Shown here piece after piece: positions 36,020 to 48,289 of a stretch of 64,000 nucleotides of DNA; the stretch's first letter is position 1, and every line of letters starts with the position of its first letter. The notes below the pieces were generated by a model. The model was given only the letters and a program-made list of their open reading frames with translations, was not told where the DNA came from and searched no databases. The translations under genes and the position numbers were made by a program. Source of the stretch: Verticillium longisporum (lineage: Eukaryota > Ascomycota > Sordariomycetes > Glomerellales > Plectosphaerellaceae); NCBI GenBank assembly GCA_019188255.1, contig JAETXT010000001.1:2294001-2358000 (forward strand), written 5' to 3'.

Positions 36020-37810
36020 ATACCTTCACTAATATATCTTATTACCCTAGTATATATTATTTATAAGGCCTTATTCCCTAATATAGTTATAATATAGAGC
36101 TAAATTAGATATATTATAGAAATTATAATAATAATAATATTAATAATAGCCTGAAAATAGATAATAATATAGAATAGCCCTTATTATTAATTTATAGGTA
36201 ATAGTTTATTATATTTATTTTATAAAGTTCTTTTTATTATACTTATATTCTCCTAGATTTTACTATTCCTAGCTTCCTTCTAATAATCGATATTACTATA
36301 ATTATTATATTCTTATATTATCTACTTAATCCTATATTTATCTTTAATTACTTTAATTATCTTATTTAATTATTATTATATTAGATATCGCTCTCTATTT
36401 TAATAAAGTATACTTATATAACCCTTAGCTTACTTAGGTATATAATCGCTACCTCCTCGATATTAAAGCTAATAATCCCTTTTACGAGTACTATTTTAAT
36501 AAGCTTATTTCCTAGCTAGATATCGAATATATAGCTAGATATTCTAATATTAAATATATTATATATAAATTTAATAAAAGTATTTACTTCTCTATAGATC
36601 CGCTAAATTATTTAGCTATATTAATTAATAATTATAGATCTTTAAGCCCCTTTATAGGGTTACTTAGTTTATTAAGTAGGAGGTTATTTATTAAATAAAT
36701 ACTATTAAGGATATAATTCTAAATAATATACTTCTTACCTCTCTCGCTTTATTAAAGTAATTAAATATTTTAAGAAAATATTAGAGATTATTATCGACTT
36801 AGCTAATAATAGCTACTTCTATAATATTATAAATTATATTTATATTCTTAGGTTTCCCTTTATTAATTATATAGAATATATTTACTAAGATATCCTTTAT
36901 ATATTTATTATTATTTCTTTAATTTTATTAATTTATAAATTTCTTAGCTATTTATTTTACGTCTTTTCGCTAATTAAGTCTTCTTTAATAGGTCTAGCCT
37001 TTAAATCGTAAAGCTTTAGAAGAAGCTATTATTATTTATTAACCTAGATATATAATATATTATTAAAAAGCTAATACTTTTAAAATTATTGTTTTCTATT
37101 TATATATCGATTTATATAATTACCCCCTAAATAGCGAAAACGTAATTAAGCTTATCTATAATCGCTTTAATATTCCTATTAACTTTAAGCTTATTAACCT
37201 ATTAAAGGATACCCTTAATAATAATAGTCCTATCTATTTATATCTTTAAAATATATATTATCTAAGCTATACCCTTATTAGTTAATTATTCTCCTATATC
37301 TCGAAGAATATTAAAGTTATTATAGCTTTTATTATAAATAAGAAAGAGAGTATTATTATTAAGAAAGAGGCTATAATTATAAAGAAAAAGGAGGTAAATA
37401 AGCGTAAAGTAATAGAGAAAGCTATTAAATTTATAGCTATTAAAGAAAAAAAAGTTATTAAAGCTAAAGCTTATATCTATAAAGCTTAATAGGAATTATA
37501 CTATATTACTAATAGTTAAGAAGCTCTTAAAGATATATTAATAGCTCGAACTCCTACCTTTAAAGCTATTATTACTCTAAAGGGGTCGGCTAAGCACTCT
37601 ATTCTAGCTCTAGCCCTTAGCTATTTAGAGAAGAGAACTTAATCGACTCCTTAGAAGATTATATAGATTATTAATAAGAATAAGGAGAATAATAATAGAA
37701 ATAATAATAAAGGTATTAATAAATTAATTAATAAGGGTTTAAGCGAGATAGATAATCTAGAATAGTTTTTCTTTTATTTAAATAAAGATAAAAGCGAATT
37801 AATATCTTAA
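36020..37810 (+). pseudogene. Gyp-1e antisense ORF
   Basis: The start codon is ATA at 36020-36022, next to the Gyp-1f insertion point. The stop is TAA at 37808-37810. The span, 1791 bp, is 15 bp shorter than 1806 and still a multiple of three. The N-terminal third is of the same subtype as copy 1c. The Lys/Glu segment lies at about 37330-37480 and the Asn run at about 37690-37710. RIP stops are frequent. Confidence 0.7.
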
Positions 37811-37849
37811 TAATAATAACTATAAAGTATTATTATATTATTTAATTAA

Positions 37850-40800
37850 TAGATTAATAATATTATTAAGGCTTAATATTAGAGTTTTATTTTTATTTTT
37901 ATATTTTCTTTATATAATAATTTATTAATAATTAATTTAGGAATTAAATTATATATTTTATTAATTATATTTATATTTCTAATACTTTTAAGAACTCTTT
38001 AAGGTTTCTATTATATTTTCGAGGTAGCTTTTAGGTTCTTAAGTATTATATTCTATTAATTATTTAGCCTATTTTACTAAATAGAACCTTTATCTGTAAT
38101 CCTCTTTATAAGATATAATATCTTCGATTTCCTATTTATCCTATTTATCCTTTAATATAAGGAAGTAAGCTAATTATTTAATATCGATTTAGTAATTATA
38201 TTATAATTCTAAGGAAGAGATAGGGAAGATATTATATATTCTAGAATAAATCTTAAGATATATTATATAATAAGCTTATTCGTTTACTTATTCTATAATC
38301 TAGATTTAGATATATTATAATATTAGCTTCTAATCTATTTTAAGTCCTTAATAAAAAGCCTTATAACGTCCTTAATATTAAAGGTTTTTAATATATATTT
38401 CTTATTATAATAGAAGGCTTAAATATATATTATATATTATTAATTTTTATTAATAATTTAATAAATAATTATAATCTTCTTAATCTTTTCCTTTATATTT
38501 TAGACCTTTATATCCTTTCTTAGAGCTATATAGTTAATTATTCTAGGATAATATTTATATAAGGCTTTAAATAGTAAAATACTAATAATACTATATATAT
38601 TATTATTATATAAGAATTCTATTTCTTTTAAATAATATAGTTACTCCTTTAGCATTTAGTCGTTAATATAATAAAAGTATTTTTCTAATATTTAATAGAT
38701 TCTCTCTATCTATTTATCTATTTAAGGGTAATAAATAATAGAGAAGTAATATTAAATTACTATCTCTTAATAGAATTCCTCCTAGAATTTAGTTATAAGG
38801 AGTTTATCTTTATCGTTTATTATATTTTCTAGGCTCCTAAACCTATATTCTATTTCCTTATAGAGGATTATATTTAAGCTAATAGCTATTATCGTTTTAT
38901 ATATAGCTAAGAACTAAGTAGCTTTTATAAATCGGTCTATAATTATAAGGATAGAATTATATTCTAGGCTATTATCCTTTAATATAGGTCTTAAGCTTAT
39001 AATAAAGTCTAGAGATATTTCTTAAAAAGGATAGAATAGGAGTAATAGCGATTATAGCTTCTTATATAATTTATATTAAAATATTTAAATCCTTTAATAT
39101 ATTAAGTATTTAGCGATATAAAATAGATATTAATAGATATATTTTCTTAATAGAATTTCCTTATTTATAGCTCCAGGATTTTATTTACTTTTATATATCC
39201 TATATAGGGGTTACTATAATACTATTTAAATAGCTCCCTATAAAGCGTTCCTTATATAGGGATAATTAATTATCCCTTAAAGAGGAGAATACTTTAATTA
39301 TTTATAATATAATTTTCCTTTCTTTTAATTTATTAATTTATATTCTCCTTCTAAAAAAAATATCTTAAGTTAATAGCTTATAATCCTTTAATTAAATCCT
39401 TAAATTCTAAAATAAAGGTAAGCTTTATTATTATTTTATTCTTTATAAGCTCTTTTATAATAGAATATAGAATATATTAATCTAGAATAATAATTTTAAA
39501 TTCTATTAATTCTTTAAACTTTTTCTTAATCTTTTCATAAATTATTATTAATTTTCTAGCTTTAGCTTTTTAATTTCGAGGTTAAAAAGGTATTTTCTTC
39601 TCTATTTTATTTATTATAATTACGCGAATATATATTACTTTTTCCTTAAAGGGTAAAGGCCCCTTTTCCCTAAAATTATAATATCTTCTTAATATAAAGA
39701 TAAGCTTTTATTTTTATAATATTACTTAGATAGCCTAGATATAGGCTCTATTTATAATATCCTTTAGCTTTATCTTTATAATACTTCGCTTAATATCTAT
39801 AGCTAGGTCTTCTATTAATTATAGTTTTTTAGATAATATAAGGAATATATCGCTTATTAATACTTATTCCCCTATATAGTTTAATCGTCTTAAGAGATTA
39901 TTAATTAGGTTTATAACCTTGAGCTAATATTAAATTTCGAAATTAAAAAACGATAATTAATATACTTATTATATAAGCTTTCCTTAAAGGTCTCTAATTA
40001 AAGCCTATATAATACCCTTAAAGGCTTAATAATCGGTTAATATTATAAAGACTTAACCTATACCTTCGAGCTAATAGCGTTAATATACTAGGCTTTCTAT
40101 TATTATAAATAATTCTTATTATTTAGTCCTTTATTATTATTCTATTAATAAAAGCTTTCGTAAATAATAAATAATAAATCTCTAGCTATTCTTATATTTT
40201 TAATTAAAGATCTTTAATATAATATTACTTAATATATTAATCTTAATTTAACCTTTAAATATATAATCTTAATATTATAAGATCGTAATAATAATAAAAA
40301 TAAACTTTCATATTTTAAATACTTTCTATACTTTAAGTAGCTATTTAAATAATCCCTTCTTAACCTTTATAATACTTCCCTTTAATAATATTAATAAGGG
40401 TACTATTATCTTAGAATATCCTTTAATAAATTATTAATAAAAGTTTATAAATCTTAGAAATATTTATATATCTTTAAAGGATTTAAGGGGTTATTAATTA
40501 ACGATTATTTAGATATAATTTAAATCTATAGCTATATTTTCTTTAAAGATAATAAATTTAAGGAATTCTATTTTATCTTAATAGAATAAGTATTTTAATT
40601 ATTTTATATAAAGCTTAAAATCTCGAAGTTTTTTAAGGACTTATTAGAGGTAAGCTATATACTCCTCCCTCGTTCTCGAATAAATTAAGATATTATCTAA
40701 GTAAATAATATAGAAATCGTTTAATAATCTAGTAAATATTTAGTAAATATATACTTAGAATATAATAAAGGTATTTATAAGCCCGAATAATATTATAATA

Positions 40801-41066
40801 TATTTATAATATTTATATTAAATTCGGAATATAGTTTTCTATTAATTATTCTCTTTAATATAAATTTAATAATAAATATCCTAGATATTTACTTTAAAGA
40901 AATACTTTATTTTAATTAAATAATTTAAAAATTCGCTTATTAAAAGGAATAAATACTAATTCTTTATAATAATTATATTTAGACCCCGATAATTAATATA
41001 TAAATATAAATTCTTATCTTTCTTTAATATAAATAGTATTAGAGCTTTTATAAAGCTAATAGATTT
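37850..41066 (-). pseudogene. Gyp-1e pol: chromodomain to RT
   Basis: Minus strand: chromodomain about 38130-37985, integrase about 39260-38520, RNase H about 40250-39870, RT from 41066 down to about 40420. The Y-L-D-D region (about 40715-40685) has lost its second Asp codon. The frame is cut at 41066, in the N-terminal part of RT, by Lx-a. The host 5 bp at the cut are gattt. Confidence 0.84.
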
Positions 41067-41253
41067 TGTTAGGGGCACCCTCCTTTAGTGGAAGGTGCTC
41101 TAGCCTAGGGCTCCTAGCGGATTTAGACTCCGCTAGAGTCCTAGGCCGGAGCACTCCACTCTATTCATAAGGGCTATAGCCTAGATAGCTTTAGTTAGAA
41201 ACCTTAACTCTTTTACTATACTTAGATATACCCCTAACGTAAGGTCCCTAATA
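41067..41253 (+). repeat. Lx-a 5' LTR
   Basis: A 187-bp LTR from tgttagg to cctaata, the inverted partner of Lx-b 61614-61799. It contains a two-part hairpin: outer arms gcctagg (41103-41109) and cctaggc (41140-41146), inner arms ctagcgga (41114-41121) and tccgctag (41129-41136). Confidence 0.9.
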
Positions 41254-42180
41254 ATAATAGTAATTAAACTACGTTCGCTCTATTATATAATCCTAAATTT
41301 TGTTAAAGATAATAGATTATTATTAATAGATATCTATTTATTATTAGATTAATAAAGAGATAGGAGTTTAAAGATATTAATTATCAGACCGAAGACCCTT
41401 TCTAGCCTATTATTATTAAATTAGAGTTAAGTTCCTATTAAATCTATTAAGTTTTATCTCGTTTATATTATTAGATTTAAGTTTTCTTTTATTCTTATTT
41501 AGAATCCGCTTATATTAGATATAACGATAATTAAAGTATATTAGCTATATTATTAAGCTAAAGACTATTAAGACTAAGCTATTAAGGTACCTCTAATAGA
41601 CTTATCTATAATCTTAGTATTCGGAAAGCTCTCCCCTATCCTTTAAGAATAATAGTTTATACTTATAAGCTAGAGAGCTATATTAGCTTCGTTATCGTCG
41701 TTATAAGGTATATATCGATATCCGCTAAAGTAGGTTATAGACTATTACTAAGTTAAGATAGCTTTCTTATAGATAGCGAGGATACTATAAGTATAATACG
41801 CTAAATTAATTAATTAATAGAAGAGTCTAAATAATAATAAGACTATATTCTAGGAAATAGATGCTAAAGATCGATATTAGATAGTAATCTTTAAATAAGC
41901 TAAGGAAATCGAGGGTAGGGTTATTATTAGGAAATATTCTATAAAGATAAACCCTATTCCTATAATAGAGGATATTACGATTTTATAATTACTATCCTTA
42001 TTAATTAGATAGGAGTTATTATCTTTATTAATTAAATAAGAATTATTATCTCTATTAATTAAGTAATTAGCTATAATAGAATAGAATTAGATAGGCTCTA
42101 CGCTTATAATTACTTAATAATAATTAATTATTATAATAGAGATCCTATAAATATAAATCTAGGTTAATAATATAAATAAA
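41254..42180 (+). other. Lx-a leader and start of gag region
   Basis: I did not recover a single sustained frame here. Near its end is a tandem array of a 27-bp unit (41995-42021, 42022-42048, then a partial copy to 42070). This length would repeat nine amino acids in frame (L-L-I-x-W/stop-E-L-L pattern). The segment probably holds the gag start, but no start codon can be chosen. Confidence 0.5.
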
Positions 42181-43782
42181 GGATTAAGTTCTAATAATTA
42201 GAAAATATCGATATATAGGTATTTCTACTTAGACTATAAACTAGACTCTAATAAAAATGAGAACTCTTTAATCTATATTATTAGCTAGGATATATACTAA
42301 ATAGACGTAGAAATATTTCTAGATTCTATAAATAACTAAGCTAATATACTTAAGAGATAGGCTATAATAGTATATAATCTATTATAATTACTACTAAGCT
42401 TAGCTAAGGTATAATATATTATATTAATAGAGGACGAGAAATAAAGACTTTTTACTAAACTTAATATATAGAAGTAACTCCTTAGACGCTAATTCGCCCT
42501 AGACTCTATAAAAGCTACTAAACTATTAAACGCTTATTAGTATACTAGATAGGATATTTATATAAATAGGGATTTATAGAAATTTATATTAAATATAATT
42601 TAATTATATAATATTATAGGAATAAATAATCTATTAATATAGCTAAATTAAGCTTATTTTAAGATTGATAATAATCTAATAATATATTAATTTAAGCTAA
42701 ACCTAAATACTATTATTAATTTATTTATTAGAGATATTTAGGATAAAGCTAAATTACTCTAGAGAGACTTAGCTTTATTAGATATTAGATAGCTAATAAT
42801 AATATATATTATTAAAGAAGACTTTAATAAGGATAATAGTCCTAATAATAGTCTAGATAGAGTTACTTTCTTAATATATAACTCCTATTACTTAGATTAA
42901 TAGAAACGTAATAGTAACTACTATAATACTAATAATTATTATAAAGCTAATTCTCATTAAGGACGTAATTAGAATAGATATAGATATAGGACTTAATCTA
43001 ATAATAGAAATAACTCCTATTATAGGAATAGGTATAATAGCTAGAATTACTAGAATAGATATAATAATATTAGAGATAATTTCCCTTAAGGAAGTAATAT
43101 TATTAAAAGTTTATTTTATAGAGAAATTATATTTATATATAACGGCTATACCTTTAATAGATAATAAGTAGAGATATATAGATTATATTAAAGATAGACT
43201 AAATACGATAGCGGTTAGGCGAATTATATATATATTTATTTAATTAATTAGGACTCTTAAGAAAATAAATAGGACTTATAATAGGATAGCTATAAGATAG
43301 CTAAAGAGGTTTTCTTAATATAGGAAAATAAATAGGGAATATTAGATTATATTAACTATAATATTATTACTTCCTCTTATTATTCTATATTAATTAGTAA
43401 ACTATAATAAGAAGAGAACCTTCTATAGCGATAATATACTCTATAATACTATTATAAATATATAAGGAACTTTATATTAAGGAGACTATTTATAGATTAT
43501 GTCTTCGCTAATAATTATACTTAGCCGAAACCTAAGGGCTAGGGCTTATAAATGAAAAAGTAAGATATTATTAAAAGATAAATTATAAAAGCGGAATAGA
43601 ATATTATTAATAAATAAGCTATAAGAGAGAAGTTTATAGAGACTATATTCTTAGTATTTAATAAAGATAATATTATTAAAGCTTAGAGCTTAATATAATT
43701 TAAGGATAGCTAATATATTAGAAGAAAGTCGGGATATAGATATTACTCTTTTCTAATATTATTTAAATCGAGAAGTAAATAG
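42181..43782 (+). pseudogene. Lx-a gag-like frame
   Basis: One frame can be followed from about 42204 to 43782, broken only by TAA and TAG. It shows a helical-looking first part, then an Asn/Arg/Tyr/Ser-rich basic segment at about 42900-43080 (repeated N-R-Y and N-N-R units), as in RNA-binding tails of gag proteins. A possible Cys/His motif follows near 43115-43160, where Tyr codons may be former Cys codons. It runs directly into the Co-1b LTR. The identity as gag is inferred from position and composition. Confidence 0.55.
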
Positions 43783-43928
43783 TATTAGTAGTATTCGCCT
43801 AGGGCTTCTAGTAGTTACTTAATGCTAGGTGGCCTATGCCCTAGCACCTCCCATAGCTTAGTTCCAGGCACCCTCCTACCCTAGAGAATAGCTTCCTAAT
43901 ATAATACCTTTCCCTTTAACCTCTAATA
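43783..43928 (+). repeat. Co-1b 5' LTR
   Basis: A 146-bp LTR, tattag to ctaata, nearly identical to the Co-1a LTRs and with more surviving CpA and TpG (cctcccatag, gttccaggca). The downstream ggttatacgccc is a candidate primer-binding site. Confidence 0.92.
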
Positions 43929-44029
43929 GGTTATACGCCCTTTTATATATTATATAGTATCGTTAATATTATAATTTTTATATTATTATTAATAGCTTTA
44001 TTTTCTCTATTTAATAGTATTATTATTAT

Positions 44030-46163
44030 TTATTTTAAATAAGATTTACTCCTTTATAATAAACGTTATTCCTACTAAATTACTCGACGATATTAAGCTA
44101 TAATAGCTTATCCTTAGCTCTTTACCTATATCGACTACTTAATCGGCGAATCGAACCTCCGCTCTTAATAATTTAACGTTATTAATCTATTCGAACGAGA
44201 CCGTTATCTTTAATTTCTTTATTCGATAATCCTACCCCCTATTAACCTTAATACCCTAGAAGTATAATACGAGAAGAGGGTAATAATAATAAGTACTCTT
44301 TCTATTATTATTAATCCTAGCCTCCTCGATCGCTTTAAGGGCGGAAGTTAGGATATAAGAGATCGAGATTTTTATGAATTATAGGATATAATCTATTAAA
44401 TAATTCCTAAGGTCTTATTAAATATTATTATAGATCTTATTTATAAATTCTATAAGATTAAAGCTAATAATTTTCTAACCTTCTATATTTATTTAGCTTA
44501 TATTTAAACCCTCTAATACTACCTCTTAGAGATCTATAATATCGATTTACTTATATTTATTTATATACTCTTTAATAATATTTATAATTAATATCTTATA
44601 TTATTCGAGAAATATATTATAATAAAGGTCTATAATTAATATAATATTATAGCCGATATTACTTATAAGGCTAACAATTAAGAATCTACCTTTAACTCTA
44701 TAATTACTATATAGGGTATTAATAATTAAAGCTAGAAAAAGGGTAATCCTATACTTATTATTACTTTAAATATTAATAAGAAATATCCTATTTACTTTTA
44801 CTATTTTAAAGAAAGTAAGGAACTATTTAATTATACCCCCTCTACTTATTTCCTTATTAAGAAGAATATATTATCGAGGTAGTCTAGCGAGTTCCACGAT
44901 AAAGCTATTAAGGCCGCTAAGGCTTATTATTATAATACCTCTTATTAAGGCTCTTTCAATAATATTAATAAGTAAATTATCGTTACCTCCTCTAATATTA
45001 CTCGCTAAGACTCTATTACTTATTTAATAATATCTTATTATACCTCTTTAATAGCTAAGACTTATAGCTAAGATATAATTATCCTCGATTTAAGTAATAA
45101 CGTTAATATATTTAATAACCTTACTTAGTTCTTAATATATACTAAGAATACTTTACTTCCTAAGATTAATATCATTAACGGTTAAGCTATTAAGCCCTTT
45201 AATATTAGGAGTATATTCTTCTAAGTCTAGGACCCTATAGATCCTACTAAGGCCGTCGACTAGATTATTTATAATACTAGATATCTCCCTAGAAGCCCTA
45301 CGAACTTATTATTACTAGGCCTTCTTAATTATTTAAGGATTAAATACGATTTCCATACTAAGTTTATAATATATATTATTAATATTACTTAATTAGCGAG
45401 AACTATTTAGGAATAGGGTATTATAATAATACCGATTCTTACTCTTATTAACCTTCCTATTAAGATTATTTATAATATAGCTACTATTATAATAAAATCT
45501 AAAAAAGTATTCCTTTCTATATTATATATAAATGCTTTCTTTATATTAGAAAATAACGTATTATCGATATTTATATAAAAATTAATATCCTCTTCGATTA
45601 TTAAGAAATATATAACTTTAATTACGAGGCTTATCGCTTAGCTAAGAGTATTAAGGTCGTAAATCGCTCTATTACTTATCTATCCTTAGCCCCTAGCTAT
45701 AAAGTCTTTATAGATCTTATTAATTATAGGCCCTTAAATCTTAAGGATAGCTTTTATTATACTTTCTATATTATTAATCGCTATAATAGCTTCTATTAGA
45801 TCTATTTTATAAAGATTAAGATTAAATAGGAGATTTACTTTTATATTAAAAAGTTTATTTATTATTTTAAAGCCTCTATTAGCCTACTTATCGTCTCTAT
45901 TACTTATAATAGAGGTAGTAAATTTAATAACCTTAACGTTAAGATAATACTAGCCGAGGAGGGCGCTTTATTCTATCTATCTATATTTAATACCCTAGCT
46001 TAAAATAGCCTCGTAGAATACGCTAATCGTAGTATTTTAGAAGCTATTTATATTAATATTATCGTAATAAGACTACCTACTAATCTATAGCCCTATACTA
46101 CTAAGACTATAATAGAAATTATTAACCTATTATTTATATTATCGAACCCTCATAATAAAGCTC
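44030..46163 (+). pseudogene. Co-1b gag, protease and integrase
   Basis: Collinear with Co-1a. Gag occupies about 44030-45050, with a probable former zinc knuckle near 44775-44830. Protease I-L-D-L-S-N-N is near 45075-45110, from a D-S-G type motif. The Y-L-P-R-S-P-x-x-L block is near 45285-45310. Integrase core runs about 45650-46090, with N-R-G-S-E-F near 45910-45935 and E-Y-A-N-R-S-I-L-E near 46015-46045, better preserved than in Co-1a. RT and RNase H are absent. Confidence 0.82.
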
Positions 46164-46419
46164 TATAAAGGTATCATGCTAAGGGCCTGGATTAGGGAAA
46201 GTAATTAGATCGGCGAATAATTAGTAAGCTATTATATTGACTTTAACTTATCGAGGCTATTAAGTACCGCCTCGACTTCTGCTTTTAAACTTAGGCTTAT
46301 TACTGAAATATCTACGATAATATAAATAGGGGTTAGGTTCCTAACGTCTAAAACATCTACGATAATATAAATAGGGGTTAGGTTCCTAACGTCTAACTCC
46401 TTATATTGCCTCCCCTCCT
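46164..46419 (-). repeat. Gyp-1h 3' LTR with 45-bp tandem duplication, and polypurine tract
   Basis: The LTR is 242 bp, not 197, because a 45-bp segment ending ttcctaacgtcta occurs twice in tandem (about 46303-46392). The partner 5' LTR at 61156-61352 has one copy. The purine-tract complement ttgcctcccctcct is at 46406-46419. Confidence 0.92.
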
Positions 46420-46444
46420 AGAGGTCTAGTCCCTAGAACTCGTA

Positions 46445-48249
46445 ATGCCTTCGCTAATATATCTTAGTGCCCTAACGTATTACTTCTTAGGCCTTATTCC
46501 CTAGTATAGCTATAACGTAGAGCTAGGTTAGATATATCGTAGAAATTATAATAATAGTAATACTAATAGTAGCCTAGAAGTAGGTAGTAATATAGAATAG
46601 TCCCTATTACCGATTTATAAGTAATAGTTCGTTATACCTATCTTATAAGGTTCTCTCTATTACGCCTATAACTCTCCTAAATTTCGCTATCCCTAGCTTC
46701 TTTTTAATAATCGATATTATTATTATTATTATATCCTTATATCGTCTATTAATCCTATGCTTATCCTTAATTACTTCGGTCCCTTTATCTAATCGCTATT
46801 ATATTAGATATTACCCTCTACTTCGATAAAGTATACTTATATAACCCCTAGCTTACCTAGGCCTACGATTACTAGCTTCTTAATACTAAGGCTAGGAACC
46901 CTTTATATAAATATTATTTTAGTAAACTCGCCTCTTAGCTAGATATTAAATATATAGCTAGATATTCTAATATTAAGTATATTATTTATAAATTCGATAA
47001 AAGCGCTTATCTTATTATAAATTCGCTAAATCTTTTAACTATATTAATTAATAATTATAGATCTTTAAGCTCCTTTATAGAATTACTTAGTTTATTTAAT
47101 AAAAGGTCTATAATTAAATATACGCTATTAAAGGTATAACTCTATATAATTATTTATCTAAATAGTATATTTATTATCTCTCCCGTTTTATTAAAGTAAT
47201 TAAATATTTTAAGAAAATATTAGAAATTATTATTAATTTAGCTAATAATAGCTATTTCTATAATACTATAAATTATATTTAAATTTTTAAGTTCCTTTTT
47301 ATTAATTATATAATATTTATTCGCTAAAATATCCTTTATATATTTATTATTATCTCTCTAGCTTAGTTAATCTATAAGTTTCTTACCCCTTTATTTTATA
47401 TCCTTTTATTAATTAAATCTTCTTTAATAAGTTTAGCTTCTAAGTTATAAAGCCCTCGAAGAAGCTATTATTATTTATTAACTTAAGTATATTATTTATT
47501 ATTAAGAGGCTAATACCTTTAAGCTTACTTTCTTCTATCTATATATCGATTTATATAATTATCCCTTAAATAGCGAGGATATAATTAAGCTAGTCTATAA
47601 TCGCCCTAAATTTCTTATTAACTTTAAGCTTATTAATCTATTAATAAATACCTTTAATAATAATAATCCTATTCGTTTATATCTTTAAAACGCTTAATAC
47701 CTAAGCTATACCCTTATTAGCTAATTATTATCTTATATCTTAAAGAATATTAATATTATTATAGCTTTTATTATAAATAAGAAAAAGAATATTATTATTA
47801 AGAAAGAAGCTATAATTATAAAGAAGAAGGAGGCTAAAGAGTATAAAATAATAAAGAAAGCTATTAAGCTTATTATTATTAAGGAAAAGAAAATAGCTAA
47901 TATTAAAGCTTATATCTATAAAGCTTAAGAAGAGCTCTATTATATTATTAATAATTTAGAAGCTCTTAAAGAAGTATTAATAGCTTAAACTCCTATTTCT
48001 AAGGCTATTATTACTCTAAAGGGGTTAGCTAAATATTCCGCTCTAGCTCTAGCCCTTAGCTATTTAATAAAGAGAACTTAATCGATTCCTCGGAAGATTA
48101 TATAAATTATTAATAATAATAAAGAAAACGATAATAATAATAATAATAAAAGTATTAATAAGCTAATTATTAAAAGTTTAAGCGAAATAAATAACCTAGA
48201 AAAGTTTTTCCTTTATTTAAATAAAGATAAAAGGGAATTAATATCTTAA
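46445..48249 (+). pseudogene. Gyp-1h antisense ORF, with ATG
   Basis: The frame starts ATG at 46445-46447 (M-P-S-L), 25 bp from the purine tract, as in 1g and 1a. The TAA at 48247-48249 gives 1805 bp, so there is a net 1-bp loss. Part of the N-terminal third resembles the 1c/1e subtype and the rest the 1a/1d/1g/1i subtype, so this copy may be a mosaic. The Lys/Glu coiled-coil segment is near 47780-47930 and the Asn run near 48110-48155. Confidence 0.73.
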
Positions 48250-48289
48250 TAATAATAGCTATAAAATATTATTATATTATTTAATTAAT

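Larger units (their letters stand above)
26251..41066 (-). mobile_element. Gyp-1e, minus-strand chromovirus interrupted twice
   Basis: The minus-strand element starts with its 3' LTR at 26251-26447. Its internal region begins at 26448-26481, is cut by Gyp-1f, and resumes at 36015 after a ttata target duplication (26477-26481 and 36015-36019). It then runs through the antisense ORF, chromodomain, integrase and RNase H, and is cut inside RT at 41066 by Lx-a. The 5' half is not in the window. Its purine tract has lost about 5 bases (plus strand: ttacctcctag, where others read ttacctcccctcctag). Confidence 0.88.
41067..43782 (+). mobile_element. Lx-a, 5' part of a third LTR-retrotransposon family
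   Basis: The 5' LTR (41067-41253) is followed by a leader and a gag-like frame. The element is cut by Co-1b at 43783. It lies in the RT of Gyp-1e, next to gattt (41062-41066) as probable target duplication; the other copy is not in the window. The LTR is still TGTTAGG at its edge and keeps CpA and TpG, so it is less RIP-mutated than its host. Family membership (copia or gypsy) cannot be decided because RT and integrase are not present. Confidence 0.82.
43783..46163 (+). mobile_element. Co-1b, 5' part of a copia element
   Basis: The second Co-1 copy, with its 5' LTR at 43783-43928 and internal sequence collinear with 11336-13575 of Co-1a. It is cut at 46163 inside pol by Gyp-1h. The 3' part is not found on the far side of Gyp-1h. 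The left flank aatag (43778-43782) would be the target duplication. It is slightly less RIP-mutated than Co-1a. Confidence 0.9.
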
